Shown here: one piece after another, positions 53,177 to 62,445 of the stretch | How the letters are laid out: each line of letters begins with the position of its first letter | How positions within the stretch are numbered: the stretch's first letter is position 1 | Assembly: GCA_016214955.1 (NCBI GenBank) | Contig: JACRMN010000017.1 | Location: 220,880-284,879 of the forward strand | Length of the DNA: 64,000 bases | Direction: 5' to 3' | Source of the DNA: Deltaproteobacteria bacterium | Lineage (GTDB): Bacteria > Myxococcota > Myxococcia > Myxococcales > Anaeromyxobacteraceae | Notes under the pieces: model-generated | The model's database searches: none | The model's input: only the letters and a program-made list of their open reading frames with translations | Told to the model about the DNA's origin: nothing | Position numbers and translations under genes: made by a program

Positions 53177-54439
53177 TCAGTCGCACTCCCGCTCGCAGCC
53201 ACTGCCCCCGACCACCTGGTTGCCCGTTCCGGTGTCGAGCACCGTCCCTGCGAAGCCCATGACCGTGTTGTCGTTCCCGGCCAGGTGGAGGTCGGCGATG
53301 CCGGCCTGGAAGCGGGAGACGTCGTTGCAGGCGACGGTGTTGCGGTCGGCCACCACGGACGGGAAGGCGGCGTAGAACGGGGTGATGTCGATGGCGTACC
53401 GCCCGCTCCCGGCGAGGTCGTTCTCGGCCAGGAGGCCATCCGAGGCCCCGAGCACGATGCCTCTGGCATTGGCGCCGGCAATGGCGATGCGGTTCTCGTC
53501 GATCACCGCGCCACTGGTGGGCGCGAAGATCCCCGTGGCCTCCGCTCCCTCGAGGTCGATGCGGTTCTCGGAGATGCGGTAGGGGGCGTTGCGCGCCGGA
53601 TCGATCGCGCCCGTCGGGTCGAAGAACCAGCCGGCCACGATGCCGTTCGGGCGGAAGGGGTTCGGCCAGGCGACGCCCACGCTCTGGCTGCGGAGCCAGT
53701 TGTGGGAGATCTCTATCCCTCCGTCACCGGCAGGGTCCCGGTGGTTGTCGAGCGTCTCGATGCTGTTGCGTGCGCAGTCGGAGATGGTGTTGCCGGTGAT
53801 CCGGACCTGCGCTCCCCAGGTCCGGTTGACGAACACGCCCTCACAGAGCGTGGCCGCCGGCGCCGGGGTGCTCATCTCGATGGCGTTGTGCCGGATCGAG
53901 ACCCGACCGGTGATGGCGCCGGGGACCACCGCGGGCGGGAGCATCGAGTAGGTTCCGACGACCACTCCGGCGTGCGCAGAGAAGCCGAGCGCCGGGTTGA
54001 AGCGCGGCACCACGCTGCGGATGGTGTTGTGGCTCACCTCGACGGAAGAGGCGTAGCCGATGTGGATGGGCGTGTAGGTCGCGCCCTCGAGGGTGAGATG
54101 GGTGATGGCGATGGCCGGTCCAGGGCGCGCCACGGGAAGCGGTGGCAATGGGCTGAGGAAGGAGGACTGACCGCCCCGGACGACGGCCCCGCGCCTCCCG
54201 ACGATGCGTACGTCGCGGGTGAGGACCACCCGCCCCGTCGCGCCGAAGTCGAAGACGCCGGAGAGCGCGACCGTCCCGCCTGCGCTGACCGCCGCCTGCA
54301 CCGCCGGGACGTCCAGCGCCGGGTCGGACTGCCCCACCAGCAGTACCTCGGGCCCGGGCGCGCCGGCGCGCGCTTTCTCCCCTGCAATCCACGGCGCTCC
54401 CAGGCAACACAGCGCGACGGCGCGGGCAATTGCGAGCAT
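53177..54439 (-). CDS. exported right-handed parallel beta-helix protein
   Basis: 420 residues from ATG 54439, chosen by GGGAGG at 5 bases; ATG 54547 is an in-frame alternative. After a signal peptide, repeated segments of the form VxIxxNxIxxx (VEVSHNTI, VSIRHNAI, VRITGNTI, IEISHNWL, YRISENRI, AVIDENRI) are the coils of a right-handed beta-helix. Such folds are carbohydrate-active or surface proteins; no catalytic set is evident. Ends with GGSGCERECD, possibly disulfide-bonded. Confidence 0.82.
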   Translation of the reverse strand: MLAIARAVALCCLGAPWIAGEKARAGAPGPEVLLVGQSDPALDVPAVQAAVSAGGTVALSGVFDFGATGRVVLTRDVRIVGRRGAVVRGGQSSFLSPLPPLPVARPGPAIAITHLTLEGATYTPIHIGYASSVEVSHNTIRSVVPRFNPALGFSAHAGVVVGTYSMLPPAVVPGAITGRVSIRHNAIEMSTPAPAATLCEGVFVNRTWGAQVRITGNTISDCARNSIETLDNHRDPAGDGGIEISHNWLRSQSVGVAWPNPFRPNGIVAGWFFDPTGAIDPARNAPYRISENRIDLEGAEATGIFAPTSGAVIDENRIAIAGANARGIVLGASDGLLAENDLAGSGRYAIDITPFYAAFPSVVADRNTVACNDVSRFQAGIADLHLAGNDNTVMGFAGTVLDTGTGNQVVGGSGCERECD

Positions 54440-54578
54440 GGACGCCTCCCAGGCCGCATCCGGCGCAGGCGCATGCCGCTTCGCCTCCGCCCCCTGGCGG
54501 AGGAACAGGCGGGAGGGCGCCTCGTCTGCCGATGTGGTCGTACCCATGGCATCACGCACGCAGGAGCCGTTTCCATGG

Positions 54579-55604
54579 TCATTTCCTCCAGGGGCGATCC
54601 AGGCGACCCGCGGTGGCAACCCGGCCCAGCCACGCGACCAGGTCCACCCGGGAGCGCATCCCCAGCTTGGCCATGGCCGCCGAGAGGTGGCTGGCCACGG
54701 CCGACTCGGTGATGCCGAGGGTGTAGGCCACGAGCTTGTTGGCCTGCCCGAGGGCGACGTAGCCGACGACCTGGCGCTCCCGCAGCGTGAGCGCCCGGGG
54801 GTCGCGGACGTGGGGATCGTTGCGGTGGGCCACCAGGAACCGGCGGCCGTCCCGGTCGAAGCGGTCGATCAGCGACCAGCGGCCGTCGACGAGCCCTCGC
54901 CAGATCCGGAGCGCCTCGCCGCGATCGCGGCGGCGCAGCGAGCCGCGGCTCCGATCGATGGCCACCGAGGCGTGTCGCAGGGCCTCGCGCGCGTCGAGGG
55001 CGACGGCGGGCCCCTCGGCGTGGGCGATGCGGCCGCCGGGGTGCAGGACGGCCTCGACCTTCCCGAGGCTGCGTACCAGACGGAGGCCGGCCGCGAGGTG
55101 CGCGGCCACCAGGGACCAGAGGGCGAGAGTGGCCTGGCTCGGCCGCTCGAACCTGCGCCGGGCCAACGTGACGACGGCCCCCTGGCCCGAGGGGTCGGTG
55201 ATGAGCACGGCGTAGAAGTCCTGCGCGCCCACGGAGGCGAGGAGGGCGCGCACCTTCTTGGAGACCGGGCTGTCGCCGCCGACGTCGATGGTGCGCCGCG
55301 TCCAGGTGAGGCCCGCGCCCCACCCGTAGGCTCGCATCAGCTCCGCCGCCGACGTGCCACCCGGATGACCCAGGCATGTGTGCATCCGCCTGTTGGCGGC
55401 AGCGACGTCGGGCGCGACGCCGAAGAGCACTTCTCGGCCCATGCGGAACGCGCCCGGGCGAGGGATGGCGAAGGTGAACGCCATCATCCCGAGCCCGTCG
55501 TCGAAGAAGGGTGCGATCCGCTCCGCCACCCGTGTCAGCCAGTCCTGTTCCGAGCCGCGCAGGTCGTAGGCGGCCTCCACCAGGCCCAGGAGATCGGGCC
55601 TCAT
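54579..55604 (-). CDS. LuxR-type transcriptional regulator
   Basis: 341 residues. A C-terminal HTH (about 275-335) reads ALTLRERQVVGYVALGQANKLVAYTLGITESAVASHLS; the N-terminal ~260 residues are an uncharacterised sensor region without a receiver or autoinducer signature. It starts 5 bases after the stop of the short LuxR gene, so they are cotranscribed. Targets may be the exported proteins and small membrane proteins nearby (inference). Confidence 0.85.
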   Translation of the reverse strand: MRPDLLGLVEAAYDLRGSEQDWLTRVAERIAPFFDDGLGMMAFTFAIPRPGAFRMGREVLFGVAPDVAAANRRMHTCLGHPGGTSAAELMRAYGWGAGLTWTRRTIDVGGDSPVSKKVRALLASVGAQDFYAVLITDPSGQGAVVTLARRRFERPSQATLALWSLVAAHLAAGLRLVRSLGKVEAVLHPGGRIAHAEGPAVALDAREALRHASVAIDRSRGSLRRRDRGEALRIWRGLVDGRWSLIDRFDRDGRRFLVAHRNDPHVRDPRALTLRERQVVGYVALGQANKLVAYTLGITESAVASHLSAAMAKLGMRSRVDLVAWLGRVATAGRLDRPWRK

Positions 55605-55609
55605 GGCGC

Positions 55610-55948
55610 TTACCGCGGTGGCCGGTCGACGCCAGCGATCAGCGCGGCCAAGAGCTCGGCCCGCGAGCCCACCCGGAGCTTGCGGAGCGCGGCGGCCACC
55701 TGGTTGGCGACAGTGCGGACCGAGCGGTGACGCTGGCGCGCGATCTCCGCGTTGGTCAAACCCGAGAGGACACCTCGGACGACTTCCTGCTCTGCGGCCG
55801 TCACCGCCAGCCCGGACCGCAGGTCCGGCGCGGGAAAGGCGATGACGGCCACCTGCTCGCTCCCGAGCCGCAGGCGCCCGACGACGGCGACTCCGGTCTC
55901 CGTTGCTGCGCGAGCCCGCCGACGCTCCTCTCCAGAAGCGGCGCTCAT
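55610..55948 (-). CDS. short LuxR-type HTH protein
   Basis: 112 residues from ATG 55948, chosen because GAGGAGG lies 5 bases upstream; ATG 55966 is earlier but has no SD. The C-terminal half is an HTH (LAVTAAEQEVVRGVLSGLTNAEIARQRHRSVRTVANQVAAALRKL). The N-terminal part carries no known sensor. It precedes the larger LuxR gene by 5 bases and may act with it as a heterodimer. Confidence 0.8.
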   Translation of the reverse strand: MSAASGEERRRARAATETGVAVVGRLRLGSEQVAVIAFPAPDLRSGLAVTAAEQEVVRGVLSGLTNAEIARQRHRSVRTVANQVAAALRKLRVGSRAELLAALIAGVDRPPR

Positions 55949-56030
55949 GAGGACCTCCTCGACCATCGGTGACTAGAACAGGGAGGCGAGGCGAGAGTCC
56001 AGATGGCCCCGAGGCGGGAGGTCGAACAGG

Positions 56031-56049
56031 GGGCACATAATGGGTGCCC
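56031..56049. promoter_or_regulatory. dyad upstream of the LuxR pair
   Basis: GGGCAC-ATAATGG-GTGCCC, 6-bp arms, about 80 bases before the short LuxR gene. A possible operator; the ATAATG centre is unusually AT-rich for this region. Confidence 0.35.
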
Positions 56050-56167
56050 GGCGCGCCATGAGGTGGCGGCAGGCAGCGCCGCACCCGACGAGGAAATCGC
56101 GGCGGACGGAGGCGCACCCGCGCTGCCGCTCCGAACGACGGAGCGAGGCGGGAGGTGGAGCGCCCGT

Positions 56168-56347
56168 CTAGGAGCGGGCCTGCTCGGCCGGCGGCGCCAG
56201 CGCAGCGCGGAGCTGCGCCTCGGCGCCGTCGGCGAACATGCTGGTGGCGAAGGCGGCGCCGAGCAGGAGGGCCACGGCGACGGTGGCGATCTGCAGCAGG
56301 GTGGCGACGCAGTTCCGGGGCGGCCTGGCGAAGGTCGTGGTCGTCAT
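56168..56347 (-). CDS. small one-helix membrane protein, copy 2 of 3
   Basis: 59 residues, ATG after GAGGAGA. The helix IATVAVALLLGAAFATSMF (about 20-38) and tail AEAQLRAALAP are nearly the same as copy 1 (51260); the N-terminus differs. It has the same 27-base upstream element at 56402-56428. The protein coding similarity extends to the DNA, so the copies arose by duplication and have been kept. Confidence 0.8.
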   Translation of the reverse strand: MTTTTFARPPRNCVATLLQIATVAVALLLGAAFATSMFADGAEAQLRAALAPPAEQARS

Positions 56348-56401
56348 GGCGTTCTCCTCGAAGGTCGTGGGCGCTCGCTCCGTCTCGCGCCTTCCACCGT
56401 T

Positions 56402-56428
56402 TGGACAGGGGGCCAGCCGGGATCTGAC
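56402..56428 (-). promoter_or_regulatory. conserved 27-base promoter-like element, copy 2
   Basis: Minus strand GTCAGATC (56428-56421), N12, CTGTCCA (56408-56402), 55 bases before the ATG of copy 2. Block sequence and spacing are identical to copies 1 and 3 while the 12-base middle differs. Confidence 0.7.
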
Positions 56429-56462
56429 GCGGCCCGGAGCGGCGCTAGGAAAGCCGGGGAAA

Positions 56463-56527
56463 GGCGGTGCCGGACATGGGGGAAGCCGGTGCGGAAGCCG
56501 GTGCCGGAAGCCGGTGCCGGACATGGC
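56463..56527. repeat. GCCGGTGCCGGACATG repeat cluster B
   Basis: GGTGCCGGACATG at 56466-56478 is followed by GAAGCCGGTGCGGAAGCC, GAAGCCGGTGCCGGAAGCC and a final GCCGGTGCCGGACATG (to 56525). It occupies the same place relative to the promoter element as cluster A does for copy 1, i.e. 35-50 bases beyond it. Confidence 0.7.
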
Positions 56528-56583
56528 CTAGATGAGCGGAAAGAGGAAGCTTTCCGACGGCTCTGCCGCCACGGTGGGAGGCG

Positions 56584-59500
56584 GTGGCGATCGGCGATGA
56601 GCTAGCGTGGTCGCTTCCAGCAAGGGGGCGCTGCTTGGCGAGCGAGGGCGGCCAGCGCGGCGGAGGCGAGGGCGGGTCCATCCGTCCGGGCCAACTCTCT
56701 GCGCTCCTGCTGGAGATGGCGCGGGCGCCGGAGCCAGCTGGCGAGGACCGCTGGAGCGCGGCGCTTCTGCCGGGCGCCACCATCGGCAAGTTCGAGCTCG
56801 TCCGGGAGATCGGGAGCGGCGGCTTCGGCGTGGTGTGGGAGGCGCGCGACCGGGAGCTCAACCGGAGCGTGGCCTTCAAGGCGGTGCGGGCCGGGGGGAA
56901 GGCGGGCCTCCGGGAGGAGCGGCTGCTGCGCGAGGCGGAGGCGGCGGCAAGGCTCGCCCACCCGAACATCGTGACGCTCTTCGACCTGGGTCGGGCGGAG
57001 GCGGGGCCGTACCTGGTGCTGGAGCTGCTCCAAGGGCAGACGCTGGAGGAGCGACTCCAAGATGGGAAGCTGCCAGTGGCGGAGGCGGTGCGGATCGCCG
57101 GTGAGATCGCGAAGGGGGTGGCGCACGCGCACGCGCTGGGGGTGGTGCACCGGGATCTCAAGCCGGCGAACGTGTTCCTGTGTGGCGATGGCCAGGTGAA
57201 GGTGCTGGACTTCGGGCTGGCGCACGCGTTCGGGCAGCGGCGGCAGGACGGGGGGACGCCGGCCTACATGGCGCCGGAGCAGTGGGAAGCGGCGCCGGAG
57301 GACGAGCGGACGGACGTGTTCGCGATGGGAGTGATGCTCTTCCGGATGCTGTCGGGGGAGCTGCCGTTCCCGGACGCGGAGGGGAGGGACCACCTGTCGA
57401 GGGAGCCTGCGCCAGCGCTGGAGATCGGGGGGCAGCCGGCCCTCGGGGAGCTGGTGGGCCGGATGCTGGCGAAGCGGCCGGTGGAGCGGCCCAGGGACGG
57501 GGCGGAGGTGGCGGCGGCGCTGAAGGTGCTGCAGGCGGAGCTGGAGCGGGCACGACAGAGCTCGCCAGCGGTGAGGACACGGCGCCGGCCGGGGCTGCGG
57601 CTCCTGGCGCTGGCGGTGGCGGGCGCGCTGGCCGGGGCGCTGCTCGCGGGTGGGGTCGCCTGGTGGCGGTACCGGGGAGCGCTGGCGCCGGTGGCCGGTG
57701 CCGACGGGCGAATCGTGGTGGCGGTGGCCGACTTCGCCAACGAGACCCGCGATCCCGACCTCGACGGCCTGGCGGTGCTTCTCGTCACCTCTCTCGAGGA
57801 GTCGAGGAAGCTGCGCGTCGTCACCCGCAGCAGGATGAGCGACGTCCTCCGGCAGATGGGGAGGAACGTCGCCGACCGGATCGACGAGCCGCTGGCACGC
57901 GAGGTGGGACGGCGGGAGGGCGTCCGCGCCCTCTTCCTCGCCTCGGTCCGCAAGCTGGGCGAGACCTATGCGGTCGACCTCCGGGCCCTGGATCCGGAGC
58001 GGGACGAGTACCTGTTCGCGCTCCGCGAGCAGGTGCGAGAGAAGGGGGACATCTTCGGGCTCGTCGACCGGCTCTCCGAGCGGGCGCGGCGGGCGCTGCA
58101 GGAGCCGGCCGCCGACGTCCGCGCCCACGAGGTCCGGGTCGCGGAGGCGGCCACGTCGTCGCTCGACGCCTGGCGCCACTACGCCGAGGGGCTGGTCCAG
58201 CACGACGCCGGCCGCCTCGACCTCGCCACCGCGTCCTGGCGGAAGGCGGTGGCCATCGATCCGCGCTTCGGACTGGCGTGGCTCCGGCTCGCCGTCGACG
58301 GGTTCTTCCTGGCGGGAGACGAGCGCAGGCTGGCGCTGGAGTCGGCGCTGCGGTCGAACGACCGGCTCCCGGACAAGGACCGCCTCCTGGCGGAGGGCTG
58401 GAAGGCCCGCCAGGACGGCCGGCGGGACGATGCCATCGAGATGCTCTCCCGGGCCGCCGAGGCCAATCCTCGCGAGAAGGAGCTGGCCGCCACCGTCGCC
58501 GCCCTCCTCCGCGGCAGGGGGAGCGCGGCAGAGGCGGTCCCCTGGTACGAGCGAGCCCAGGCCCTGGATCCGACCTGGCGCAAGGCCATGCTCGGGCTCG
58601 TCGACGCCCTGGTCGCCTCGGGGCGTTCCGAGGAGGCCGTCCGGCGCGCCCGGGCCTGGGTGGAGACCTCCCCCGGGCTCTCCACCGGCTGGGCGCTGGC
58701 GGAGGCCCTCCAGCTCGCGGGCCGCCCCGGCGAGGCGGTGGAGGCCGTTCGGCGCCTGGCCGAGACCGACGGGAGCTCGGCGGCGAAGGCCGTCCTCGCC
58801 CAGGCGCTCATCCTCGCCGATCGGCCCGAGGAGGCGGAGCGGCTCCTGCGCCCGCTCGCCGACGATCCCAGGGAGCAGACCGCGCTCGCCGGGGTGATCG
58901 ACGCCCTCACCGAGCAGGGCCGGCGCCGCGAGGCCCTCGGCCTCATCGAGCGGATCTCGGAAGAAGGCATTCGCCTGTCGCTGCGCCACCTCCTGCTGAT
59001 GGGCGACCGGGACCCCGGGCCAGCGCTTCGCGAGGGGCACGCACTCCTGGAGAAGGAGAGGAAGGCGGGCTCGGGCGGGGTGCTGTACGGGGGCGCCTTC
59101 CACCTGGGAGACCCGGCCTTCGCCGCGGCGTCGGCCGCCATGCTCCCGCCGGGTGACGGGCCATTCCGCTCCGAGTACGAGGCGCTCCTCCTCTGGTCGC
59201 GGGGCGAGAAGCGGCGGTCGCTCCTCGCGCTCCGCGCCCTGGAGGGCGAGACCCGGCTCCTCACGCGCCGCCACTGGTGGCGGGCGCGCGTCGCCTACGA
59301 GCTCGGCGAGCTCGGGGAGGGGGACGCGGCGCTCCAGGCGTTCGAGCGCGAGCCCACGGGCTACTGGCGCGGGTGGGGACGGGCCCAGCTCCTCGTCTGG
59401 GCGGCCGAGGCCCATGCCCGCCAGGGCGACCGGCCAGGCGCGGTCGCAGCTCTCGACCGGCTCGAGCGCATCTGGGCCCGCGCCGACAGGGATCTCCCGC

Positions 59501-60939
59501 AGCTCGCCGACGCCCGGGCGCTGCGGGCACGGCTCTCGAGGGCGCCCGCGCCCGCGAAGGGCGCAGCGGTGGCGGTACCGACCCCCTCCATCGCCGTCCT
59601 TCCCTTCGTCGACATGAGCCCGGGGAAGGACCAGGAGTACTTCGCCGACGGCGTGGCCGAGGAGATCCTGAACGCGCTCGGACGGGTGGACGGTCTTCGC
59701 GTCGTTGGTCGCACGTCCTCGTGGTACTTCAAGGGCAAGGACCGCAAGGTCGCCGACATCGGACGCGAGCTTCGGGTGGGCGCGCTGCTGGAGGGCAGCG
59801 TGCGCCGGGACGGGCAGCGGCTCCGGATCGCGGCGAAGCTGGTGGCGGTGCCCGATGGCCGCTCGCTCTGGGCCGAGAGCTTCGACCGGGAGCCGGGCGA
59901 CGTGTTCGCGGTGCAGGAGGGGATCGCGCGCGCGGTGGTCAATGCACTTCGGGTGAAGCTTCTTCCCGGACGCGGAGGTGCCACGCCGCCGTCCCGGACG
60001 ACGCCCGAGGCCTATCGCCAGCATCTCCTCGGACGGCAACTCCTCGAGCAGCTGGGCGAAGGCTCCGGCGACCGGGCCGAGCAGGCCTTCCGCCGCGCCC
60101 TGGCGATCGATCCAACCTATGCGCCTGCGTGGGCGGGACTCGCCTCGGCGCTCTACTGGAGGGCCCAGGGCGACCGCGCGGACCTCGGCCGCCTCCTCCG
60201 GGAGGGAGCTGAGGCGGCGGACCGGGCTGTTGCCCTGGCGCCTGGCCTGGCGGCAGGCTACGAGGCGCGCGCGAGCCTGCGGCTCGCTGCCTGGGACTGG
60301 GAGGGGGCGCGGAGCGACGCAGAGCGCGCCGTGGCGCTCGACCCGGGCTCCGCCGTCGCGCGACGGCGCCGTGCCCTGGTCCAGCGGATCGTGAGCGGCG
60401 ACGCCGCGCGCGGCTTCGAGGACCTGGAGCTGGCGATGGCGCTCGACCCGCTCTCCGCCGCGGGCTGGCATCAGGTGGGCCACCGCCGCCTTCTTCTCGG
60501 GCAGGACGACGAGGCGCGAGAGGCGTTCCGCAAGGCGCTCGACATCACTCCAGGCCTCCGTGGAGCGAAGACTGGCCTGGCCGTCCTGGAGCTGCGGCGG
60601 GGGCGAACCTCCGAGGCTCGGAGCCTGCTCGCACGGGAGGACGGCGACCTCGACCCCTTCTGGAGGGCAGCCCTCGAGCAGGTGGCCGGGAACGACGCCG
60701 GGGCACGGGAGGCGCTGGCGGAGCTGAGACGTGCGAAAGGGCAGCGCGATCCCCTGGCCGTCGCCGAGATCCACGCCCTTGGTGGCGAGAAGGAGATCGC
60801 CTTCGAGGAACTCCAGCTCGCTCTGACCCAGCGGGACCCGCGGCTCCGCTATCTGAGGGATTCCTGGTTCCTCGAGACCCTTCACGCCGACCCGCGCTGG
60901 AAAGCGTTGCTCCGGAAGATGAACCTGCCGGTCGAGTGA
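56584..60939 (+). CDS. large Ser/Thr protein kinase with two TolB-like domains and TPRs
   Basis: 1451 residues from GTG 56584 (GGGAGG close upstream); TTG 56635 after AAGGGGG is an alternative start. The kinase domain (about 70-320) has a glycine loop GSGGFG (77-82), Lys99, HRD 189-191 with Asn196, DFG 209-211 and APE 230-232, so it should be active. One membrane helix (about 338-361) follows. A first TolB/FlgO-like domain (about 375-500), TPR repeats (about 510-980), a second TolB-like domain (SIAVLPFVDMSPGKDQEYFADG, about 1000-1130) and more TPRs complete it. It looks like a fusion of two ancestral TolB-TPR proteins. The kinase faces the cytosol, the rest the periplasm. Confidence 0.9.
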   Translation: MAIGDELAWSLPARGRCLASEGGQRGGGEGGSIRPGQLSALLLEMARAPEPAGEDRWSAALLPGATIGKFELVREIGSGGFGVVWEARDRELNRSVAFKAVRAGGKAGLREERLLREAEAAARLAHPNIVTLFDLGRAEAGPYLVLELLQGQTLEERLQDGKLPVAEAVRIAGEIAKGVAHAHALGVVHRDLKPANVFLCGDGQVKVLDFGLAHAFGQRRQDGGTPAYMAPEQWEAAPEDERTDVFAMGVMLFRMLSGELPFPDAEGRDHLSREPAPALEIGGQPALGELVGRMLAKRPVERPRDGAEVAAALKVLQAELERARQSSPAVRTRRRPGLRLLALAVAGALAGALLAGGVAWWRYRGALAPVAGADGRIVVAVADFANETRDPDLDGLAVLLVTSLEESRKLRVVTRSRMSDVLRQMGRNVADRIDEPLAREVGRREGVRALFLASVRKLGETYAVDLRALDPERDEYLFALREQVREKGDIFGLVDRLSERARRALQEPAADVRAHEVRVAEAATSSLDAWRHYAEGLVQHDAGRLDLATASWRKAVAIDPRFGLAWLRLAVDGFFLAGDERRLALESALRSNDRLPDKDRLLAEGWKARQDGRRDDAIEMLSRAAEANPREKELAATVAALLRGRGSAAEAVPWYERAQALDPTWRKAMLGLVDALVASGRSEEAVRRARAWVETSPGLSTGWALAEALQLAGRPGEAVEAVRRLAETDGSSAAKAVLAQALILADRPEEAERLLRPLADDPREQTALAGVIDALTEQGRRREALGLIERISEEGIRLSLRHLLLMGDRDPGPALREGHALLEKERKAGSGGVLYGGAFHLGDPAFAAASAAMLPPGDGPFRSEYEALLLWSRGEKRRSLLALRALEGETRLLTRRHWWRARVAYELGELGEGDAALQAFEREPTGYWRGWGRAQLLVWAAEAHARQGDRPGAVAALDRLERIWARADRDLPQLADARALRARLSRAPAPAKGAAVAVPTPSIAVLPFVDMSPGKDQEYFADGVAEEILNALGRVDGLRVVGRTSSWYFKGKDRKVADIGRELRVGALLEGSVRRDGQRLRIAAKLVAVPDGRSLWAESFDREPGDVFAVQEGIARAVVNALRVKLLPGRGGATPPSRTTPEAYRQHLLGRQLLEQLGEGSGDRAEQAFRRALAIDPTYAPAWAGLASALYWRAQGDRADLGRLLREGAEAADRAVALAPGLAAGYEARASLRLAAWDWEGARSDAERAVALDPGSAVARRRRALVQRIVSGDAARGFEDLELAMALDPLSAAGWHQVGHRRLLLGQDDEAREAFRKALDITPGLRGAKTGLAVLELRRGRTSEARSLLAREDGDLDPFWRAALEQVAGNDAGAREALAELRRAKGQRDPLAVAEIHALGGEKEIAFEELQLALTQRDPRLRYLRDSWFLETLHADPRWKALLRKMNLPVE

Positions 60940-60967
60940 GGGGCCGGGGGCGAGCGCCGCGTGGAGG

Positions 60968-61504
60968 CTAGCGGGCCCCCCGGACCTTCCTCCACAACGC
61001 CTCGGCCTCCGGCGGAAGCAGGTCGAGGCGCGCCTCGACCTCGGCCAACAGGTCGCTCCGCCCCCCGGCGGCCAGGAGCTGCTGCAGGTCCCACGCGTCC
61101 TGCGGGCCGCCGGCGAAGAGCTTGAGCAGAACCAGGTCGGCCCGGGTCACCACCGCGATGGCTGCGGGGCCCACCGGGGTGACCGCGGCCCGCGCCAGCG
61201 CCTCGGCTTGCCAGGCGGCCCGGCCGACGATCAGGTCGACAGGCCGCTCCCCGGCCTGGGAAAGGCGCACCACGCCGCGCAGCGGGTCATCTCCCTCGCC
61301 GGCGCGGACGTCGACCCGCGCGCCCCGGGCCGCGAGGGGCGACCAGAAGGCCGGGTCGAGGACCGCCGCGTCGACGGCCAGCAGGTCGACGTCGAAGGTG
61401 GAGCGGCTGACGCCGTGGACGGCAAGGGCTCCCGCGCCGACGAGGGCGTGGGCCACGCCCCGCGCGGCGAGGTGAGCGGAGACGGCGGCGAGCAGGTCGA
61501 GCAC
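60968..61504 (-). CDS. nucleotidyltransferase (AbiEii/MNT-like), partner of the small upstream protein
   Basis: 178 residues, GTG start overlapping the upstream stop (TAGTG), with GGAGGAG just before. HALVGAGALAVHGVSRSTFDVDLLAVD carries the nucleotidyltransferase core: a G-A-G loop and Asp-x-Asp. TRADLVLLKLFAGGPQDAWDLQQLL matches the AbiEii-type C-terminal motif. Such enzymes are often toxins of toxin-antitoxin pairs that modify tRNA or proteins. Translational coupling to the 71-residue protein fits that model, but neither activity is shown here. Confidence 0.78.
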   Translation of the reverse strand: MLDLLAAVSAHLAARGVAHALVGAGALAVHGVSRSTFDVDLLAVDAAVLDPAFWSPLAARGARVDVRAGEGDDPLRGVVRLSQAGERPVDLIVGRAAWQAEALARAAVTPVGPAAIAVVTRADLVLLKLFAGGPQDAWDLQQLLAAGGRSDLLAEVEARLDLLPPEAEALWRKVRGAR

Positions 61505-61719
61505 TACTCCTCCGTGGCGCAGCGCGACGGCCGCCGGCCCACCTGGCGCTGGCGCCGCAGCAGGCCGCGAGCGGCCTCCTCGCCCAGGCCACGGGCGCCG
61601 GCCAGCAGCGCCGCGTCGCTGTCGCCGAGCCGGAGGGCGAGGAGCAGCCGCTCGGCCGGGGTGCGCGCCCGGTCCGCGGCGGCGGTCTTGGCGCGCAGGC
61701 TGTCGGCGACGCGGCTCAT
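61504..61719 (-). CDS. small coupled protein, candidate antitoxin
   Basis: 71 residues, charged and helical: MSRVADSLRAKTAAADRART, then RLLLALRLGDSDAALLAGARGL and a basic RRQRQVGRRPSR tail. It precedes the nucleotidyltransferase by a 1-base overlap and supplies its ribosome site. Basic C-terminal tails are common in DNA-binding or RNA-binding antitoxins. The reading frame is open upstream into the decayed serine hydrolase, so translation could also begin earlier. Confidence 0.65.
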   Translation of the reverse strand: MSRVADSLRAKTAAADRARTPAERLLLALRLGDSDAALLAGARGLGEEAARGLLRRQRQVGRRPSRCATEE

Positions 61720-62445
61720 CTGGCCAGCATACCGTGCCGGTGGCAGACGGCGAAGGCGGCTCCCGACGAGCTCGCCGGCGGACGGAGCCTCCTCGTACGC
61801 CGCGACCGCCGTGCCGTGCACCACCTCGTCGGCGCGGAGGAGCCGCGCCACGGCCTGGGCCCTGGTGGCGGGCAGCTGCGGCGCCCCCACCTTCAGGGCG
61901 GCCAGGCGGCGCGCCTGCGCGCCGAGGTCGAGGATCCGCGGGGGGCTGCCGTCGAGCGCCTCCGCCAGCGCCAGGTCGCCCGACCGGCTCAGGATGGACG
62001 CGTCGGCCCGATTGCAGAGGACGATGGCGTGCAGCCGGTGGGCGGGGAACCAGGCCGCTTGGGTCTGGAACCCGCCGCCAGCGCCGCTGTGATCGATGAT
62101 CGTCTCGCCGTCGAGCGATTCGATCATCAGCCCGGAGGCGTACTCCGTCCTCAGCGCGCCGTGCTCGACGAGGGAGCCGGTGCCGGGCCGGAGCATGGCC
62201 GCGGCGAGGGCCGGGCCTCCGACGCGGGGCTCCTCCAGGTTGTGCTGCCAGCGGGCCAGGTCCTCGACCGTGGTCCAGACGCCGGCCGTAGCCGGGATGG
62301 CGGCGCTGGCGTCCGCGAGACGGAACCGACCTTCCCCGGCCGGCGCGTACCCGGCGGCGCGCTGGGGCAGGGGCTCGGGCAGGCCTTCCTCCCCGACCAG
62401 GGTCTGGGCCATCCCCAGGGGCTGGAAGAGCCGCTCCTGCTGCGC
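61720..62445 (-). pseudogene. C-terminal remnant of a beta-lactamase-family serine hydrolase
   Basis: RLFQPLGM (62433-62410) followed by RAAGYAPAGEGRF, PATAGVWTTVEDLARWQHNL and SGAGGGFQTQAAWFP match the C-terminal half of CubicO-type serine hydrolases (beta-lactamase class C superfamily). The SxxK nucleophile and YxN motifs, which lie further N-terminal, are absent; beyond 62445 the frame stays open but no longer resembles the family. A start codon is missing. Small protein copy 3 lies just beyond, so an insertion or deletion may have removed the 5' half. Confidence 0.75.

Noticed and set aside
56602..60885. 1427-codon open frame antisense to the Ser/Thr kinase
   Set aside because: Arg/Pro/His-rich, no start context and no recognisable domain; the kinase on the other strand carries all conserved motifs.
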